64,000 nt of DNA from Martinezella hainanensis (GTDB lineage: Bacteria > Pseudomonadota > Alphaproteobacteria > Rhizobiales > Rhizobiaceae): the NCBI RefSeq assembly GCF_900094555.1, contig NZ_FMAC01000019.1:23457-87456 (forward strand), given 5' to 3'. The notes under the pieces were generated by a model. That model ran no database searches. It saw nothing but the letters and a program-made list of their open reading frames with translations, and had not been told where the DNA came from. Below, piece after piece: positions 25,836 through 33,283 of this stretch (positions within the stretch are counted from its first letter, which is position 1; each line of letters opens with the position of its first letter). The position numbers were made by a program, and so were the translations under genes.

Positions 25836-26363
25836 ATGAATCATAACGACAATATTCTCAGCCTGGTGCTGACGGCCATGATCTTGTGCGGAGCCGGTAC
25901 GGCTTCGGCACAGACGGCAGTCACCTGCCCGTCGCAGCCGACCGTCGCCGCGGAGCGACAGACCTTGAACTGCGAGGCGGGGCTCAGCATCACCGTCGAG
26001 CGTGGCGCGCATTATCAGCTTGAAGACAGGAATGGCGACGGCCATGTGGATGCGATCAAGCTCGATGGCAAGGCAACGCTGATCGATGTCGATAGCAGCC
26101 GCCTGCAGGGCGGGTTCGAAGTGGTGACGCCGCAGGCAATCGCCGCGGTGCGCGGCACGCGATGGGCTGTCGACGTGAAGGGCGGCAGGACCTCCGTGCT
26201 GGTCTTGCGCGGCCGCGTTGCGGTCAACAAGGTGTCTACCGGACAGGGCGTGACGCTCGGCCAGTGGCAGGGCGTCGATGCCGATCGAGGCCGGGCGCCC
26301 CTGCATGTCACCAAATGGAAACAGTCGCGCATCAACGCATTGTTGGCTCGCCTCGGTCAGTGA
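25836..26363 (+). CDS. Exported FecR-domain protein
   Basis: A 175-residue protein with a signal peptide (ends GTASA-Q) and a FecR-type domain, recognised from VVTPQAIAAVRGTRWAVDV, followed by TSVLVLRGRVAVNKV. It lacks the cytoplasmic anti-sigma part of true FecR and is probably periplasmic. It precedes the CHASE2-cyclase gene by 13 bases; small periplasmic FecR proteins often accompany CHASE2 sensors and may bind the sensor domain. The start at 25836 has a weak ribosome-binding site; 25821 is an alternative. Confidence 0.8.
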   Translation: MNHNDNILSLVLTAMILCGAGTASAQTAVTCPSQPTVAAERQTLNCEAGLSITVERGAHYQLEDRNGDGHVDAIKLDGKATLIDVDSSRLQGGFEVVTPQAIAAVRGTRWAVDVKGGRTSVLVLRGRVAVNKVSTGQGVTLGQWQGVDADRGRAPLHVTKWKQSRINALLARLGQ

Positions 26364-26376
26364 GATCCTGACGACC

Positions 26377-28230
26377 ATGCGCAGACCACCGCCGCAGACG
26401 CTGATTGCGCTTCTCTTGACTGCCATCTGGGGACTAGGGCTCGGAATCGTGCATTTGCGTGGCGACATTCCGTTCATTGACGGCGCGGAAGCGACGCTGA
26501 CGAACCTCCGCAATACGCTCGGTGGCAGCCGCAAGCCGCCCGATCTCGTCACCATTGTCGCCATCGATGACGAGACGTCGCGCGTTGCCGGCCACTATCC
26601 TTTGCCGCGCGCGATGCTCGCGAAGATCATCGACGCGATCGGTGCACTCCAGCCCAAGGCCATCGCGCTTGACGTGCTCCTCGTCGACGCAGCCGATGAG
26701 GCCGGTGATGCGGCTCTGGAACAATCCCTCAAACGAACCAATGTCGTGCTTGCCGCAGCCGGCATCTTTCCGGAGAGCCATCAGCAGGTCGTCGTCGACA
26801 GCAAGGAGCCGCTCGTGCGCGTGCCCAGCGCTCTGCAGTTCCTCGAGCCGCAATCGCGCTTTGCCGCTGTGGCAAGTTACGGCATCGTCAACGTCCAGAC
26901 CGACAAGACGGGAACGCCGCGTTTCGTTCCCATGCTGTTTCGCAACGGCGAGCGCATCGTTCCGTCGCTTTCGCTCCGCGTCTTCTCGCGGGCGACCGGC
27001 GAACAGGCGACCGTCATCTCGGATCACGTCAAAGTCGGCAGCCATTCCATACTGACGGATAACGGCTATCTCGTGCCGCTCTCCTTCTATGGCCCGCGCG
27101 GCACGATCCGCACCGTCAGTGCCAGTGCGGCGCTGAATGGCCGGCTGCCCGAGGAGGCGATCCGGGACCACATTGTCGTCGTCGGTGCGACCGTTACCGG
27201 CGGTGGCGATGTCTTCCCGACTCCCTTCGATCCCGTTCTGCCCGGTGTCGAAGTCATCTCGACCTCGATCACGCATCTGCTTGCCGGCGACGGTCTCGTG
27301 CGCGATCAGGGCGTTCGGTTCATCGATCTCTATTTTGCGGTCGGCCTGCCGTTACTCGTCGTCGGTCTTCTCTCCTGGCGGCGCAATACGATCGGGCTCG
27401 CCATGGTGCTCGGCGTCATCCTCGTCTGGGCGGCGATCAATGTCGCCGCCTTCAAACACGGGATCTGGCTAAGCGCAGCACTGCCGATCGCGGCAACCGC
27501 ACCGCCGGCACTGATCTCCGGTGCGACCCAACTTTGGCTCGGCCGCAGACAGGCAAAACGCTTTGCCGAGCAGAGCGAACGCCTGCAGCACATCCAGGCT
27601 CCCGGCCTTGCGGAACATCTCGCCCGCGATCCCGGTCTTCTTGCGACGCCGGTGCATCAGGAAGCCGCGATTGTTTTCATCGACATCAACGGCTTCACCA
27701 GCCTCAGTGAGGCAATCGGCCCGGCCGCAGTGCGGGAGTTGCTGAACGGCTTCTTCAATCTGGTCGACGAGGAGGTCACGGCCTGTGGCGGTGCCATCAA
27801 CAGTTTCATGGGTGACGGCGCGATGATCCTTTTCGGCCTGCCGCAGCCGAAACCGGACGACCCCGCCAAGGCGGCGGATTGTTGCGTTCGCCTGGCAGCG
27901 CGGATGAGGCGCTGGCTCGGAACGCTTCCGGACGACGTTGCCTCTCGCATCGGCTTCAAGATAGGTGCCCATTTCGGCACCATCGTCGCTTCGAGGCTCG
28001 GCGGAGGCGATCGCCAGCAGATCACGGCGACCGGTGATACTGTCAATGTTGCCAGCCGCCTGATGGAAGTGGCCGCCAGCAATCACGTGGAGATCGCCCT
28101 CAGCGACGACCTCCTGCTTGCGGCCGGGACCGACAGCATGCCGTTCAAGCAAGGTCGCCTTGAGGGGCCGATCGAAACGAGCTTGCGCGGGCGTACCGGC
28201 TCGTTGACCGTATGGCTGTGGCGCAGCTAG
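26377..28230 (+). CDS. CHASE2-domain class III adenylate/guanylate cyclase
   Basis: A 617-residue membrane sensor. TM1 (8-25) leads into a periplasmic CHASE2 domain (about 30-310; DLVTIVAIDDETSRVAGHYPLPR at its start), then three C-terminal TMs (about 315-385) and a class III nucleotide cyclase domain (about 428-600). The metal aspartates are D436 (IDING) and D480 (FMGDG), and the transition-state residues N557 and R561 are in GDTVNVASR. The residue that is usually Lys in adenylate cyclases is Ser476, and the second base-reading position is Thr550, so base preference is uncertain. It is coupled to the FecR gene and probably senses an envelope signal through it. Confidence 0.9.
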   Translation: MRRPPPQTLIALLLTAIWGLGLGIVHLRGDIPFIDGAEATLTNLRNTLGGSRKPPDLVTIVAIDDETSRVAGHYPLPRAMLAKIIDAIGALQPKAIALDVLLVDAADEAGDAALEQSLKRTNVVLAAAGIFPESHQQVVVDSKEPLVRVPSALQFLEPQSRFAAVASYGIVNVQTDKTGTPRFVPMLFRNGERIVPSLSLRVFSRATGEQATVISDHVKVGSHSILTDNGYLVPLSFYGPRGTIRTVSASAALNGRLPEEAIRDHIVVVGATVTGGGDVFPTPFDPVLPGVEVISTSITHLLAGDGLVRDQGVRFIDLYFAVGLPLLVVGLLSWRRNTIGLAMVLGVILVWAAINVAAFKHGIWLSAALPIAATAPPALISGATQLWLGRRQAKRFAEQSERLQHIQAPGLAEHLARDPGLLATPVHQEAAIVFIDINGFTSLSEAIGPAAVRELLNGFFNLVDEEVTACGGAINSFMGDGAMILFGLPQPKPDDPAKAADCCVRLAARMRRWLGTLPDDVASRIGFKIGAHFGTIVASRLGGGDRQQITATGDTVNVASRLMEVAASNHVEIALSDDLLLAAGTDSMPFKQGRLEGPIETSLRGRTGSLTVWLWRS

Positions 28231-28263
28231 TGCCAAGCCGGAACGCTGTCGGCATATCCGGTT

Positions 28264-28863
28264 TCAATCGAGCCACATCGGAACGATCGAGAGGACCAGG
28301 AGGCAGGCGAGGGCGATATTGACCAGACGCCACTGCCACGCGGTTTTCAGCATGCGCCCGAGCATTTGTCCGAGAATGCACCAGATCGTCAGAGAGAACG
28401 CGGCGAGAAGGCAAAAGATCGGCCCAAGCAGCATCGCGAGGCCGGCGGGATTATTTGCCAATGCAGCGAAGGACGCGGCCGCACTTAGTGTCATCGCCCA
28501 GGCCTTGGGATTGTGCCAAAGCATCCACACACCGGCGAAAAAGCCGGTCGGCTTTGCTCTCTGTCCGGCCTCGTGCGGCTGGCCGCTTCCACCGATCCGA
28601 ACGGCAAGCCAGATCAGGTAGAGCGAACCAAGCGTCTTCATGGCGACCTGCAGGATCGGCAAGGCCATCAAGATGCCGCCAAGTCCTGCGGCGGCGGCAC
28701 AGGCCATGGAACCCAGGCCGAAGGCGATACCGCCCATGACGGGTATCGACCGGCGGAAGCCGAAATGCGCGCCGGACGCAGTCGCAAGCGTCGTCGCACC
28801 GCCCGGCGTTATGGTGGAAACCAGTGCGAAGAGGATCAGCGGCAGCAGGGGTTCGATCGTCAT
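28264..28863 (-). CDS. LysE/RhtB-family amino acid exporter
   Basis: A 199-residue inner-membrane exporter with five to six hydrophobic segments and the family opening STITPGGATTLATASGAHFGFRRSIP. It should export amino acids or related small molecules. It is divergent from a LysR-type regulator gene 99 bases away, the classic LysE/LysG layout, so the regulator probably controls it. A dyad lies just upstream of its start. Confidence 0.87.
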   Translation of the reverse strand: MTIEPLLPLILFALVSTITPGGATTLATASGAHFGFRRSIPVMGGIAFGLGSMACAAAAGLGGILMALPILQVAMKTLGSLYLIWLAVRIGGSGQPHEAGQRAKPTGFFAGVWMLWHNPKAWAMTLSAAASFAALANNPAGLAMLLGPIFCLLAAFSLTIWCILGQMLGRMLKTAWQWRLVNIALACLLVLSIVPMWLD

Positions 28864-28869
28864 GTCCAG

Positions 28870-28891
28870 CTTTTCTCCATATCGAGAAAAG
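28870..28891. promoter_or_regulatory. Dyad between lysE and lysR
   Basis: CTTTTCT-N8-AGAAAAG is a perfect 7-bp inverted repeat 7 bases upstream of the lysE ATG in the divergent region. It may be the binding site of the LysR-type regulator or part of the lysE leader, where it overlaps the ribosome-binding region. Confidence 0.4.
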
Positions 28892-28962
28892 GCATAGACG
28901 GCACTTTTGCATCATGAAATCGAATATTGAAGGATTGAGGTATTAGCAATTATAATGCCGGC

Positions 28963-29838
28963 ATGATCCGAAACTTCGACATCGCTCTCATCAGAACCTT
29001 CGCCACCGTTGCCGACCAGGGCAGCATGACGATATCAGCCAATATGCTGCACATGACCCAAGGTGCCGTCAGCCAGCAGATCAAGCGACTGGAGAACATG
29101 CTCGGCTGCGCCTTGTTCGAGCGGGACAGACGTGGATTGCGGCTGACCGAAGCCGGTGAACGGTTGCGCGGTAATGTCCGCCGCCTGCTGGCATTGAATG
29201 ACGAGATATGGGACGACATGACGGAAAGCACGGTTCGCGGCAGCGTCCGGCTCGGCGTTCCCTATGATCTTGTCGGAGCAACGCTGGCGCCTGTGCTAAA
29301 ATCCTATGCCGAGCGCCATCCGCAGGTGGAGATTTCGCTGGTCTGCGCATCGTCGCCGGAACTGCTCGAAGAATTGGGGAAGGGAACTGTCGACCTATGC
29401 GTGGTGGAGGAGCCATACGGCACATCACAGGGCGAGTGCCTTGGTGTCGAGCGGCTTGTCTGGGTCGGCGCAAAGGCAGGCAATGCCCATCGCAAGGTGC
29501 CGCTGCCGATCTCGATGGTTGCCGATACCTGTGCCTTCCGCACATCGGTCTTTGCAGCGCTCGGCAAGGATGGTCTGCGCTGGCGGACAGTCTTTGAGAA
29601 CGGTAATATCGAGGCGACCACGGCAACGGTGCGTACGGATCTGGCTGTCACCGCCTGGCTTGCTTCGACCGTTCCTGCCGATCTCGATATCCTCACCGTC
29701 GAGCAGGGCTTGCCCGAGCTTCCGGTCTTTGCGATCAATCTGCATTTGCCGAAGGGCAATCCGACGCCACAGGCGCTGGAGCTTGCCCGCCATATCCGCG
29801 AGGGCATGATGCGGCCGCGCCAATCCGCGGCCGCCTGA
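28963..29838 (+). CDS. LysR-type transcriptional regulator
   Basis: A 291-residue LTTR. The N-terminal winged helix-turn-helix is clear (FDIALIRTFATVADQGSMT, MTQGAVSQQIKRLENMLG, FERDRRGLRLTEAGERL), followed by a linker helix and a periplasmic-binding-like effector domain from about residue 90. It is divergent from the LysE-type exporter and probably activates it in response to a substrate. The ATG at 28963 is the first possible start. Confidence 0.92.
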   Translation: MIRNFDIALIRTFATVADQGSMTISANMLHMTQGAVSQQIKRLENMLGCALFERDRRGLRLTEAGERLRGNVRRLLALNDEIWDDMTESTVRGSVRLGVPYDLVGATLAPVLKSYAERHPQVEISLVCASSPELLEELGKGTVDLCVVEEPYGTSQGECLGVERLVWVGAKAGNAHRKVPLPISMVADTCAFRTSVFAALGKDGLRWRTVFENGNIEATTATVRTDLAVTAWLASTVPADLDILTVEQGLPELPVFAINLHLPKGNPTPQALELARHIREGMMRPRQSAAA

Positions 29839-29861
29839 GTTTCATCCGTTGAAAGACCTGT

Positions 29862-30950
29862 CTACGCGGCCTTCGGCAGCGGGCCGACATAACGCGACTG
29901 CGGACGGATCAGGCGTCCGTCGAGCGTCTGCTCGCGGGCGTGGGCGATCCAGCCGACCGTGCGACCGATCGCGAAGACGCCGGTAAATGAATTGCGCGGG
30001 AACCCGAGTGCGTCGAGCAGCAGGGCGGTGTAATATTCGACATTGACGTCGAGGGGACGATCCGGCTTGCGCTCCTTGAGCAGCGCGAGGGCTGCTGCCT
30101 CAATCGCTTCCGCCAGTGCGATGCGTCCGGCATCCGCCTGTCCGCTCGTAAAGATCGGCTTCAATGCCGTCTTCAGGGCATCGGCGCGTGGATCGCGGAC
30201 GCGATAGATGCGATGACCGAAGCCCATCAGCCGCTCGCCATGATCGAGAGCCTGCGACAGCCAGGCACGCGCATTTTCAGGCTTGCCGACCCCGTCGAGC
30301 ATATCGAGGACCGGGCCGGGGGCGCCGCCATGCAGCGGGCCTTTAAGGGCGCTGATTGCGGCGAGAACGGAGGAGGTGAGGCCGGCATGGGTCGAGGCGA
30401 TGACGCGCGAGGCGAATGTCGACGCGTTCAAGCCGTGATCGGAAATCGTCACCAGGTAGGCATCAAGGCCTGCCGTCTGCTCGGCCGTCGGCACCCGGCC
30501 CGTCAACATGCGCAGAATGTCGGCCGATTGCGAGAGCGAGGCATCCGGCGCGACCGGCCCGTCGCCCTTCTGCAATCGCAATACGGCCGGCAGGAAAACG
30601 GCGGGCGCCGCCATCAGGCGGATTGCCGTGGCGAAGTCTTCGCCGTCCGGGACACGAGCCAGCAGGGCACGCACGGCATCCACCGGCGGCAGCGCTAGGA
30701 TAGCGGCGTCAGCGGCCTCCACGTGCGCGAAGAGGGCAACACGGGCCACGCCAAGCTTTGTTCGGATGGAAGCTGCATCAATATGTTCGTCAAACAGGCC
30801 ATCAAGCAACAATGCAGCAACATCCTCGAAGCGGCTGGTTGCGACCAGATCGTCCAGCGATACGCCACGGATGATCAGACGACCGGCAGCGCCATCGACG
30901 TCGGATAGCTTGGTTTCTGCGGCAATGACATCTTCAAGACCACTTTTCAT
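29862..30950 (-). CDS. Citrate synthase paralogue
   Basis: A 362-residue citrate synthase-family enzyme that condenses acetyl-CoA (or propionyl-CoA) with oxaloacetate. His207 (GPLHGGAP) and His246 (GFGHRIYR) are the two catalytic histidines. The third catalytic residue, normally Asp in NVD, is Glu305 in DVNVEYYTA. The usual GRLIRPQSRYVGP end is present. It is probably a secondary citrate or methylcitrate synthase and not the main TCA enzyme, since it is about 60-70 residues shorter than type II synthases and sits in a regulated pair. It is divergent from a DNA-binding paralogue across 84 bases containing two palindromes. Confidence 0.88.
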   Translation of the reverse strand: MKSGLEDVIAAETKLSDVDGAAGRLIIRGVSLDDLVATSRFEDVAALLLDGLFDEHIDAASIRTKLGVARVALFAHVEAADAAILALPPVDAVRALLARVPDGEDFATAIRLMAAPAVFLPAVLRLQKGDGPVAPDASLSQSADILRMLTGRVPTAEQTAGLDAYLVTISDHGLNASTFASRVIASTHAGLTSSVLAAISALKGPLHGGAPGPVLDMLDGVGKPENARAWLSQALDHGERLMGFGHRIYRVRDPRADALKTALKPIFTSGQADAGRIALAEAIEAAALALLKERKPDRPLDVNVEYYTALLLDALGFPRNSFTGVFAIGRTVGWIAHAREQTLDGRLIRPQSRYVGPLPKAA

Positions 30951-30993
30951 TACGGTTCTCCTTTGACTATCCGATTAGATCGGGCCTATTCCT

Positions 30994-31024
30994 ATTGACG
31001 TCAATCTTGATGCAATTGATCAAT
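30994..31024. promoter_or_regulatory. Two ATTGA/TCAAT palindromes between the citrate synthase genes
   Basis: ATTGACGTCAAT (30994-31005, a perfect 12-bp palindrome) and ATTGATCAAT (31015-31024, a perfect 10-bp palindrome) share the same ATTGA half-site. Their centres are 20 bases apart, about two helical turns. They fill the space just upstream of the HTH-citrate synthase start and of the divergent citrate synthase promoter. They are strong candidates for the operators of the HTH-citrate synthase protein. Confidence 0.6.
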
Positions 31025-31034
31025 ATGAGGACCG

Positions 31035-32195
31035 ATGAGCTGGCTGACCACGGAGCAGGCGTTGAACCTGCTGGGAACGAAATCACAGACGCTCTACGCC
31101 AATGTCAGCCGCGGTCGCATTCGCGCGAAAGCCGATCCTTCAGATACGCGGCGCAGCCTCTATTTTGCCGACGACGTCAAACGATTGGCCACCCGCCATG
31201 CCGGCCGGCGCAAGACCGAGGCCGTGGCAGCCGAGGCCATTCAATGGGGCGATCCCGTATTGCCGTCGGCGCTGTCGACGGTTTCGAACGGCAGGCTTTT
31301 CTATCGTGGCAAGGATGCGGCGGTGCTTGCCGAGAGCGCAAGCCTTGAAGAGGTCGCGCTGCTGCTTTGGGATATGAAGCGGCCATTGCGCTTCGAGCAA
31401 AGCGAGACGCGGCAGATGCCTCCTTCCTTGGATAGCGCCTTCTCCGTACTTGCCGAGCGCATAACAAGCGACCTACCATCCCTCGGACGTTCGCTTCCGG
31501 CGCTGCAGCATGAAGCCGAAAGCGTGTTCGGTACGGTGGCTGAAGCCTTGGCCCCGGGCGCGTGGGATCAGCCGCTGCATCGGCGCCTTGCCACTGCCTG
31601 GAACCGCCCCGATGCCGCCGATCTGATCCGCCGCAGTTTGGTCCTGCTTGCCGACCACGAGCTGAATGCCTCGACCTTCACTGCGCGGATCACTGCATCC
31701 GCCGGCGCGACGCTCTCTGCCGCCACTCTGTCCGGCCTCTCCACCTTGACGGGGCCGCTGCATGGCGGCGCATGGCAGAGCGTGCGCTCGCTGATCATGC
31801 GGGCGGCGGCGATCGGGGTGGATGAGGCGGTGCGCAGCTATCTGGCGGAAGGGCGGCCATTGCCCGCCTTCGGCCATCAGCTTTATCCCGATGTCGATAT
31901 CCGTGGACAGGCTTTGCTTGGCTGTTTCACGTTGCCGCCGCTATTTGCCCAAGTCCGCGATGTCGGCGAGCAACTGGTCGGAGAGAGCGTCAATGTCGAC
32001 TTTGCCTTGACGGCGATGACCCATGCCTATCATCTCCCGGAGGATGCGCCGCTAATCATTTTCGCGCTGGCTCGTACCGTGGGGTGGCTCGCGCATGCCA
32101 TGGAGCAGGCGACCAGTGGCAGGCTCATCCGGCCGCGTGCGCGCTATGTCGGCCCGCCCGTGAGTGATTTCACCGCTGCCCGCGGTGAAAGCTAG
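31035..32195 (+). CDS. Citrate synthase fused to an N-terminal helix-turn-helix
   Basis: A 386-residue protein. Residues 1-55 are a MerR/excisionase-like DNA-binding domain (LTTEQALNLLGTKSQTLYANVSRGRIRA, then the FADDVKRLA end). From about 70 onward it is a citrate synthase fold with all three catalytic residues present: His243 (GPLHGGAW), His281 (FGHQLYP) and Asp322 (VNVDFALT). Intact active residues suggest that it binds or turns over acyl-CoA and oxaloacetate and uses this to control DNA binding. It is divergent from the other citrate synthase, which is the obvious target. The 3' end has a diverged partial copy at 32800-32898. Confidence 0.85.
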   Translation: MSWLTTEQALNLLGTKSQTLYANVSRGRIRAKADPSDTRRSLYFADDVKRLATRHAGRRKTEAVAAEAIQWGDPVLPSALSTVSNGRLFYRGKDAAVLAESASLEEVALLLWDMKRPLRFEQSETRQMPPSLDSAFSVLAERITSDLPSLGRSLPALQHEAESVFGTVAEALAPGAWDQPLHRRLATAWNRPDAADLIRRSLVLLADHELNASTFTARITASAGATLSAATLSGLSTLTGPLHGGAWQSVRSLIMRAAAIGVDEAVRSYLAEGRPLPAFGHQLYPDVDIRGQALLGCFTLPPLFAQVRDVGEQLVGESVNVDFALTAMTHAYHLPEDAPLIIFALARTVGWLAHAMEQATSGRLIRPRARYVGPPVSDFTAARGES

Positions 32196-32222
32196 AGAGC
32201 TCCAGAGAGGTGCAGATAGCCC

Positions 32223-32783
32223 CTATACAGAGAGGCTTTGGATGAAGGCGGCAATATCTGTGCGCAAGGGAGAGTTAGGCGTGGCAGCGTCAATCCGATA
32301 AAAATCGTGCGGCTTTCCTGGATAGGTTTTCCAATAAACCGGAAGAGTGTCGTTCCAGCTTTCGCTTGGCCGATATGGATCGGCCTCTCCCCAAAATACC
32401 ATGGTGGGTATATTCAAGGGAGACGTTTCGAAGCGCAGTCTGGTTGATGAAACGCAGATCAACGCCTCGAGCTCCAAACCCTGCTTGACAGCTGTCCACA
32501 GAGCAGTTCCACCGGCGCTGAAGCCGATGCCCACACATGTACGTCCATCAATTTCAAGAAGTTCCCGAACTGCTTGCTGCACGCCATCTTTGCTGAAAAG
32601 GTGGTCGTGAAGGCTGTCTCCACTCAGGTCGGGACGGCCGCTGAGGCCGGCAAGCTGTAAACCGCGGTGCTCAAGGCACCCAACATCAAACAATTCAGCA
32701 AAAGTTCCGGGAAAGCCATGGATGTCGCTAACGACTAACAAGCGTTGCGTTCTTGAACGGCACATAGTCAGACCAATTTTCAT
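32223..32783 (-). CDS. Dienelactone hydrolase-like alpha/beta hydrolase
   Basis: A 186-residue alpha/beta hydrolase. The nucleophile elbow is GFSAGG, the acid is in WGEADPY and the histidine in PGKPHDFY. It is shorter than most dienelactone hydrolases and has no signal peptide, so it is cytoplasmic. Base composition is lower in GC than in the flanking genes. The gene sits between the intact HTH-citrate synthase end and a scar of a similar 3' end, which suggests that it was inserted there. The substrate is unknown. Confidence 0.75.
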   Translation of the reverse strand: MKIGLTMCRSRTQRLLVVSDIHGFPGTFAELFDVGCLEHRGLQLAGLSGRPDLSGDSLHDHLFSKDGVQQAVRELLEIDGRTCVGIGFSAGGTALWTAVKQGLELEALICVSSTRLRFETSPLNIPTMVFWGEADPYRPSESWNDTLPVYWKTYPGKPHDFYRIDAATPNSPLRTDIAAFIQSLSV

Positions 32784-32799
32784 CGTTTCGATAGCCGAA

Positions 32800-32898
32800 T
32801 TGACTTCGCGCCAATTTGGCCGCGCGCGCTATGTCGGCCACCGGTACAGCGATTTTACCGAAAATGCGGTACCCGCCACTCAACTCGCCTGCAAGTGA
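32800..32898 (+). pseudogene. 3' remnant of an HTH-type citrate synthase gene
   Basis: The + frame reads FGRARYVGHRYSDFTEN, then about 11 more residues to a TGA at 32896-32898. RARYVG and SDFT match the C-terminus of the intact HTH-citrate synthase (RARYVGPPVSDFT), and 15 bases (CGCGCTATGTCGGCC) are identical. Nothing upstream of about 32800 is homologous, so only the last 30 or so codons remain. Its end overlaps the 3' end of the VOC gene on the other strand, which suggests that this was the original neighbour of that gene before the hydrolase insertion. Confidence 0.7.
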
Positions 32899-33251
32899 CA
32901 AACCGCTTCGATATTATGGCCATCCGGATCGAGAATGAAGGCGCCATAATAGTTCTGGTGATAGTGAGGGCGAAGCCCGGGAGCGCCATTGTCGATGCCA
33001 CCGGCCGCAAGTGCCGCCTGGTGAAATTCGTCGACGATTTTCCGGCTACCGGCAGTAAAGGCTATATGCGCACTTGTCTGCGGCGCATCACGCTGGCCGA
33101 TCCAGAAGAATGCCTTCGGTCTGGCGCCATAACCTGCAAAAGTTTCGCCTTCCGCGTACAGGCGTTCGATGCCGAGAGGGCGCAATACCTTATCGTAGAA
33201 TATCTTCGAACGTTCAAGGTCGCGAACGCCGATCGTCACATGGTCAAGCAT
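32880..33251 (-). CDS. VOC-family (glyoxalase/bleomycin-resistance-like) protein
   Basis: A 123-residue VOC metalloprotein fold with the two beta-alpha-beta-beta-beta halves visible (LDHVTIGVRDLERSKIFYDKVL, then YYGAFILDPDGHNIEAVCH). The ligands probably include His4 of the first half and the Glu of HNIEAV. It may act on a small electrophile or be a dioxygenase-like or resistance protein; the substrate is unknown. GGAGGA precedes the ATG at 33251; a much longer ORF in this frame extends antisense through the TehA-like gene and is not real. Confidence 0.82.
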   Translation of the reverse strand: MLDHVTIGVRDLERSKIFYDKVLRPLGIERLYAEGETFAGYGARPKAFFWIGQRDAPQTSAHIAFTAGSRKIVDEFHQAALAAGGIDNGAPGLRPHYHQNYYGAFILDPDGHNIEAVCHLQAS

Positions 33252-33283
33252 GCCATCCTCCAAATCGTGCCCCTTGGGCTTCC

